DNA of 64,000 nt, from the NCBI RefSeq assembly GCF_023078275.1, contig NC_062975.1, positions 26,973,085-27,037,084 of the forward strand, written 5' to 3'. A program made the position numbers and the translations under genes. Shown one piece after another: positions 61,801 to 64,000 of the stretch. The DNA comes from Leguminivora glycinivorella (lineage: Eukaryota; Arthropoda; Insecta; Lepidoptera; Tortricidae). Each line of letters starts with the position of its first letter. Position 1 is the first letter of the stretch. The notes under the pieces are model-generated. The model was given only the letters and a program-made list of their open reading frames with translations, was not told the DNA's origin and ran no database searches.

Positions 61801-62011
61801 TGGAGGAGACCTCTCACTGCCGGCATTAATCCGCTGCATGGTCGGCAGTGAAGAGGCATGGGCTGCTGTGACCTCCTTCTGTGTCACAGTCATGACGCAG
61901 AAGGAGGCCGCAGAAAGAATGCGCGAGGATGACGCGGCTAGCCTTCCTCAGCGCCGCAGAAGGCTGGGCAGGCGGCGTAGAGCCTATGCAGGCAGAATGC
62001 TGCCGCCCTAA
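58871..62011 (+). CDS. E9 ORF2: endonuclease and reverse transcriptase, intact
   Basis: The ATG at 58871 comes four bases after the ORF1 stop. The frame is open further upstream (58706), but that part overlaps ORF1. The product is 1046 residues long, with GDFNAKS and SDHRY in the endonuclease, YADDT near 656, a CX2CX9HX4C finger near 943, and a C-terminus RRRAYAGRMLPP as in E3. No catalytic residue appears missing. With the intact beta enzymes of E6 and E8 this gives at least two lineages with potentially working ORF2 proteins. Confidence 0.9.
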   Translation: MALSCMQVNINHCANAQDLMIQSIAEWQIGVTVVSEPYFIPDRNDWVSDHNKTVAIIAPAAAGSPSFENTVKGRGFVLAVLSGVAIIGVYFSPNRLLAEFEQSLTEVGALIRQISPVPVIVAGDFNAKSTAWGCPATDVRGDVLEEWAISLGLTILNTGSESTCVRPQGESIVDITFASDALARRIQNWRVEAEVESLSDHRYIRYDLTTLPVTGRNVRFAAGDSPKWILGKLNRELAKEAAIVESWGSVNERINTELEAESLSNALVRICDAAMPRAKPFIPKRQVYWWCPELRALRDACVAARRRYTRSRRRRNRILEEEDLLYASYRDARKTLRTAIAQAKETAWEEWLETLNRDPWGRPYRAVRQKLRPWAPPLTSSLQPDLVERVVSALFPERGEFVPPDMTPTTRPPEVVMEVPPVTDAELSVAVQKLRSKKTAPGPDGIPGRALVIALSELEENVRSLFTACLNQGRFPSRWKTGKLVLLRKDGRPPDQPSAYRPIVLLDEMSKLFERILATRLARSLQPGLSDCQYGFRPLRSTLDAIDHVRTFAEEEVSQGGVVMSVSLDISNAFNTLPWETIKAALKFHNVPDYLQHVVADYFVGRAVAYPIRDGWARRAMSCGVPQGSVLGPLLWNIGYDWVLRGATLRGISVSCYADDTLVSARGRTHREAAYLATAGVAQVVNKIRTLGLEVALHKSEALVFHGPRNKPPEGAQIIVGGTSIAVGSTMKYLGLVLDGRWKFEAHFQRLAPKLTAAAAALGRILPNLGGPGGACRRLYMSVVRSMALYGAPIWADTLRPRSTAILRRPQRAIALRVARAYRTNSHSAACLLAGSPPWDLEAAVQSSVYWRVQRARAAENWPAPQEVRKWREEAQEVLYVQWAERLEIPGASRDLVAAVRPVLQEWVQRKHGTITFHLAQVLTGHGCFGKYLCEILGREPSPACHHCGGQAVDTAKHTREECPAWAEPRAALSAAIGGDLSLPALIRCMVGSEEAWAAVTSFCVTVMTQKEAAERMREDDAASLPQRRRRLGRRRRAYAGRMLPP

Positions 62012-62336
62012 GGAGAACCTGCGAGTGATGGGTCGGGAGTCCTGTCACTCGCGTATAGAGGTTCTGAGCTGGAAGGCCCTCAAGTGTTCCGAGGTGCCTT
62101 CGGCGAAGTAAACTGCCAGAGCAGTACGGAGGACGGGCCCGCAAGGGCAACGCTGAGGGGGTATTGGTGCCTTACAACCATGTTCCCAAAACCCCCTCTC
62201 AAAAGCGCGCGGCGGAACACCCCAGGGGGGTTTAGTCGGTGAGAGTCCGACATACCCACTGGCTTTCTCCCGGGCCAGTGGGATCCATAACGGATTCCCC
62301 CTGGGTCATCAAAAAAAAAAAAAAAAAAAAAAAAAA

Positions 62337-62405
62337 GGTTAGGTTAGGTTAGGTTAGGTTAGGTTAGGTTAGGTTAGGTTAGGTTAGGTTAGGTTAGGTT
62401 AGGTT
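62337..62405 (+). repeat. Telomeric (TTAGG)n array between E9 and E10
   Basis: Pure TTAGG units, 69 bp, ending in GGTT before the first G of E10. Confidence 0.97.
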
Positions 62406-62505
62406 GGGGTGCGGGATTGGTAGACCTCCTCGTGGTGCACCCTGGGAGGGGGAGGATAGCCGCTCAGTTGCGCGTTCGCTATTCTCCCTCTGCGAACTAC
62501 CAATC
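62406..62505 (+). ncRNA. HDV-like self-cleaving ribozyme fold at the exact 5' end of E10
   Basis: P1 is GGGGTGC (62406-62412) with GCACCCT (62437-62443). P2 is GATTGGTAG (62415-62423) with CTACCAATC (62497-62505). P3 is ACC with GGT around TCCTCGT. P4 is GGGAGGATAGC with GCTATTCTCCC. The junction TGCGAA places the candidate catalytic C at 62493. Compared with E3, two P2 pairs change on a paired basis (C-G to T-A and G-T to A-T), and P4 swaps wobble positions without losing pairing. Confidence 0.8.
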
Positions 62506-63408
62506 ACAGGACGTTGTAGCAGTTGAGTTTACTCCTGCGTGGGCTTTGCGCCATGTATGTGGCCTCGTTGTGGGGCAGGGGTATTTGCCCTCCTACAACC
62601 CGTGAAGTAAATTGAAGGGCGGTCTATTTCAGACGGTTTTTTATTTTTGTTTGTTTTTATATATTTTTTTACTTATTTATTAAAAAAAAAAAAAAAAAAA
62701 ACTATAAAAAACTATAAAACACTCGGTTCTGACCGGGGCCGTACCTAACTGGTCTACACCACCTCACGGGTCCTCCTTCTGGAGTCGGCCGGTTTTATCA
62801 GTCCCTTTAGTGGGCATAAACCAACTCCAGCATGGGGATAACCACCCCCCCATGGCAACAAAGAGTTGGCCTGTGATGTGGTGTGGGCCAGATCTACGGT
62901 GCATAAAAATGTTAACTGTGTGTGTCGTCTTTAGGTTAAGGCAAGGCATCAGTGCATCCTCGATGTGTATGAGTAACCACGGAAGTGCTAAGAGGTTCGG
63001 CAGCAAAGACCATGTGCCCCGTCTAACGTCACCCATACGTCTCTGACCTATGGTGCGTGTCGATTCGGGGATCTTGGTGTAATTCGTCGCTGACCTCGAC
63101 CCCAAGTACGTGGCGAAAATCACCGCTCAGGTGTTACTGGATGTGACGCCGGTTTGGTTTCCCGCGTTATTTTAACGACGGGAAATTGAACAGGCATAAA
63201 CGGCGTTTGCCTATGTGCAAATCCCCGAACGCGTGACGGAGCCACGGGTGTCGGGAATATTCCAGCGAACGAAGTCCAGTAGTCGCTATGGAATGCGCCG
63301 TCTCTGCTGTCCCCTACAGTTCTGGGCCCGCGTAGGAAGAGGCGAACCCTGTTCCTTTTTTCTTATCTTTTATGCGGTACAATTCAGCTGATTCTCCTTG
63401 GCTCAGAT

Positions 63409-63998
63409 ATGGCAGACGAAACAACTCCCATCATGAGTGAAGAGAAGACCGCATCTGTATCCAACGAAAATCGAAGGGTCACCCGATCAGGGGCTGGCCT
63501 CAATAATGTTGCAGGAGTGGGTGGTGAAGACCACGAGAAGGAAAGCGAAGGTAAGGGTGGCTTTACCCTAAAGGTGCCGATTTATGCGGGAACATCTGGC
63601 ATGAGAAAGGCCACAGAGTCGGATGCAGCCCCTAACAAAAAGAATAGGAGGGGAGGAAAAAGAGGGTGGTTAAAACGAAGAGACAGAAGAGTCCTGCTGA
63701 TGACGGAGCCAAGTTTGGGTTCAACAATTTGTCCTCCTCTGAGAATGAGGAGGAGCGGGGGGACAACATTGGAGGCCCTGCTGAGGATGTGGAGGGGGTG
63801 GAGGCAGCAGACAGAGCCCCCAGCGGCAAGTTCTGGACCTCTGACTCTGAGGACGAGAGTGCTGTCGAGGTGCGGACAGAGGCAGACGTTGAGCCGATGG
63901 AGAGCACTGCAGCCTCCCTCAAAAGGGCCCACGAAAAACAGGCTAGTGATGAGGATCGCGACTTTGTCCCTAGCCGTAAAGCCACAAAAACCACACAC
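63409..63998 (+). pseudogene. E10 ORF1, N-terminal part with one frameshift
   Basis: It starts with MADETTPIMSEE and is acidic and Ser-rich. At the G4 run 63650-63653 the frame must change by one base, as if a fifth G had been lost. After that the reading gives GKFW followed by SDSEDES, recalling the KFW...SESD segment of the other ORF1 proteins, and stays open to the edge of the window. Coiled coil and zinc knuckles would lie beyond it. There is no LRLRGG motif. The start codon is the first good AUG after the leader. Confidence 0.6.
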
Positions 63999-64000
63999 CC

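Larger units (their letters stand above)
55317..62336 (+). mobile_element. E9: chimeric SART-like element (alpha2 5' end joined to gamma body)
   Basis: From 55317 to 56681 the sequence is that of E5 and E6: 5' UTR and the first 300 or so codons of ORF1. At 56681/56682, within ...GAGCGTATTAG, it switches to group gamma, resembling E3 from its 21214 onward, and stays gamma through ORF2, the 3' UTR and the A26 tail. The element is thus full-length and regularly inserted, but with exchanged 5' control region and ORF1 N-terminus. It lacks the HDV-like fold of gamma elements. Confidence 0.88.
62406..64000 (+). mobile_element. E10: SART-like element, 5' part only, running off the window
   Basis: The first 110 bases match the 5' end of E3 closely, including its ribozyme-like fold. 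After that the roughly 1-kb leader differs, with T-rich and A19 stretches near 62,640-62,700. The ORF1 that begins at 63409 is unlike that of E3. It may be a third coding lineage with a gamma-type 5' end. From 62506 to 63408 I see no gene. Confidence 0.7.

Noticed and set aside
12700..64000. TRAS family rather than SART
   Set aside because: All copies read in the TTAGG sense, whereas TRAS elements, as I recall, read in the CCTAA sense. The family name remains an inference from orientation and R1-clade features.

Overview
The window reads as the end of an insect chromosome, most likely from a moth or butterfly. The grounds are long (TTAGG)n arrays on the + strand, R1-clade non-LTR retrotransposons inserted at one fixed position inside the TTAGG unit, and several interspersed repeats of a kind common in Lepidoptera. 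Because TTAGG runs 5'->3' on the + strand, the physical chromosome end is inferred to lie to the right.

Left part (1 to about 12,700). This is subtelomeric DNA with one recognisable host gene embedded in transposon debris. It holds the 3' end of an errantivirus/gypsy-type env gene with a frameshift (3-879), a 5'-truncated CR1-like non-LTR element on the minus strand with an intact ORF2 (about 1180-5326), a non-autonomous element with a (GGAC)n array (5745-6311), and at least four exons of a secreted sushi-domain protein (7142-12197). The last exon of that gene encodes about 59-residue glycosylation-rich repeats and contains one homopolymer frameshift.

Right part (12,700-64,000). This is a telomeric array packed with ten SART-like (R1 clade) retrotransposons, here called E1 to E10, all in the same orientation. 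Each ends in poly(A) followed by GGTTAGG, and each complete copy begins directly after ...GGTT. The spacers are pure TTAGG, from 182 bp down to 4 nt. E1 is internally deleted; E4 and E8 are 5'-truncated; E10 runs off the window. ORF1 proteins carry coiled coils and three zinc knuckles; ORF2 proteins carry an apurinic-type endonuclease, a YADDT reverse transcriptase and a terminal CCHC finger. ORF2 is open in E2, E6, E8 and E9, and ORF1 is open in E3. The ORF1 stop and ORF2 start are only 1-4 nt apart in every copy. Most breaks are one-base contractions of homopolymers, which suggests consensus sequencing error rather than decay.

Most interesting: (i) a 100-nt HDV-like self-cleaving ribozyme fold at the exact 5' ends of E3 and E10, with covariation, and the same spacing recognisable more weakly at the 5' end of the other group; (ii) a three-stem RNA structure in every 3' UTR, kept by covariation across groups of different sequence; (iii) mosaic elements, above all E9, where the 5' UTR and ORF1 N-terminus of one group are joined in frame to the ORF1/ORF2/3' UTR of another. 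Together they suggest a telomere-resident community of elements that share one target site and exchange 5' modules. The fold and mosaic claims come from reading by eye and have not been computed.
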